Source: an uncultured Polaromonas sp.
Lineage (GTDB): Bacteria; Pseudomonadota; Gammaproteobacteria; Burkholderiales; Burkholderiaceae
NCBI GenBank assembly: GCA_946479075.1
Contig: CAMLDT010000232.1
Location: 1-5,127, forward strand
DNA: 5,127 nt
Direction: 5' to 3'
Shown: piece after piece, positions 4,974-5,127 of the stretch
How positions within the stretch are numbered: position 1 is the stretch's first letter
Layout: each line of letters starts with the position of its first letter
Made by a program: the position numbers and the translations under genes
The notes under the pieces: generated by a model
Database searches by the model: none
What the model was told of the DNA's origin: nothing
Seen by the model: only the letters and a program-made list of their open reading frames with translations

Positions 4974-5127
4974 ACCAAAAGGCGACCCGATGGTCTGGGT
5001 CCTTCCGCTTCGCTCCAGGCAACCTCCGGTGCTCGCCAAAAACGGGGCCGGGCGCGAACTCGCTGCGCTCAAACAATCGCTCGCCCTGATCCGTTTTCGG
5101 CTGCGCTCCTCGGCCCAGCCCGACGGG

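Larger units (their letters stand above)
4796..5127. other. Gene-free region downstream of the ligase
   Basis: No supportable coding region was found in these 332 bases on either strand; the open frames here are antisense or short and lack ribosome-binding sites and family features. The first 70 bases are plain intergenic sequence with only weak short inverted repeats (for example TGGCA/TGCCA at 4832-4847). From about 4864 to the right edge the DNA is a succession of hairpins and repeat-like text, listed separately. Confidence 0.7.
4864..5127. repeat. Dispersed intergenic repeat of Comamonadaceae type (runs past the right edge)
   Basis: From recall of related genomes, the run of a GCCGGG hairpin, AAGTAACTTTCTTTTG, GCTTCGCCAAAAAGAAAGT, GGCGACCCGATGGTCTGGGT, CTTCCGCTTCGCTCCAGGC, AACTCGCTGCGCTCAAACA and CGGCCCAGCCCGACGGG resembles a non-coding repeat found many times in Comamonadaceae chromosomes, usually between genes. 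Within the window it occurs once, so its repeat nature is from memory and not shown by the sequence alone. Internally it has several inverted repeats and the recurring word CTTCGC (4900-4905, 4949-4954, 5008-5013). No transposase or terminal target duplication is visible. Confidence 0.55.

Noticed and set aside
4886..5127. CRISPR array or insertion sequence in the right-hand repeat region
   Set aside because: There are no evenly spaced identical repeats with unique spacers, no transposase fragment and no flanking target duplication.

Overview
The window looks like a chromosomal segment from a high-GC betaproteobacterium, most likely Comamonadaceae (Polaromonas, Rhodoferax, Acidovorax or Variovorax-like). 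This rests on the G/C-rich codon use, the protein families present and, above all, the right-hand intergenic DNA. That DNA has the form of a dispersed repeat I associate with Comamonadaceae genomes: an ACTTTCTTTT / AAAAGAAAGT hairpin followed by GC-rich text with recurring GCTTCGC words. Genus is not resolved.

Layout, left to right. On the minus strand, read from right to left, lies a compact unit: a GntR/FCD transcriptional regulator (2041-2820), a family 3 periplasmic solute-binding protein (1253-2044), a polar amino acid-type ABC permease (445-1104) and a second permease of the same type (1-429, cut by the window edge). The regulator and binding-protein genes overlap by an ATGA junction. 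The binding protein and first permease are separated by 148 bp containing small hairpins. The two permeases are 15 bp apart, the second with a clear Shine-Dalgarno. No ATPase gene is visible; it would be expected beyond the left edge. On the plus strand, divergent from this unit across a 280-bp intergenic region, is a complete acyl-CoA ligase-type AMP-binding enzyme (3101-4795). From 4796 to the right end there is no gene, only hairpins and repeat-like DNA.

Working model (inference): the regulator controls its own importer operon, and perhaps the divergent ligase, through palindromes in the shared intergenic region. The best of these is a 14-bp near-perfect palindrome with a GTATAC core, 50 bp before the regulator start. 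The binding protein lacks the aspartate that usually holds the alpha-amino group of amino acid ligands. Together with the neighbouring CoA ligase, this suggests that the imported compound may be a carboxylic acid without a normal alpha-amino group, activated to a CoA thioester after uptake. The families are ordinary; the substrate and the circuit are the open questions. I saw no defence system, CRISPR array, RNA gene or insertion sequence.
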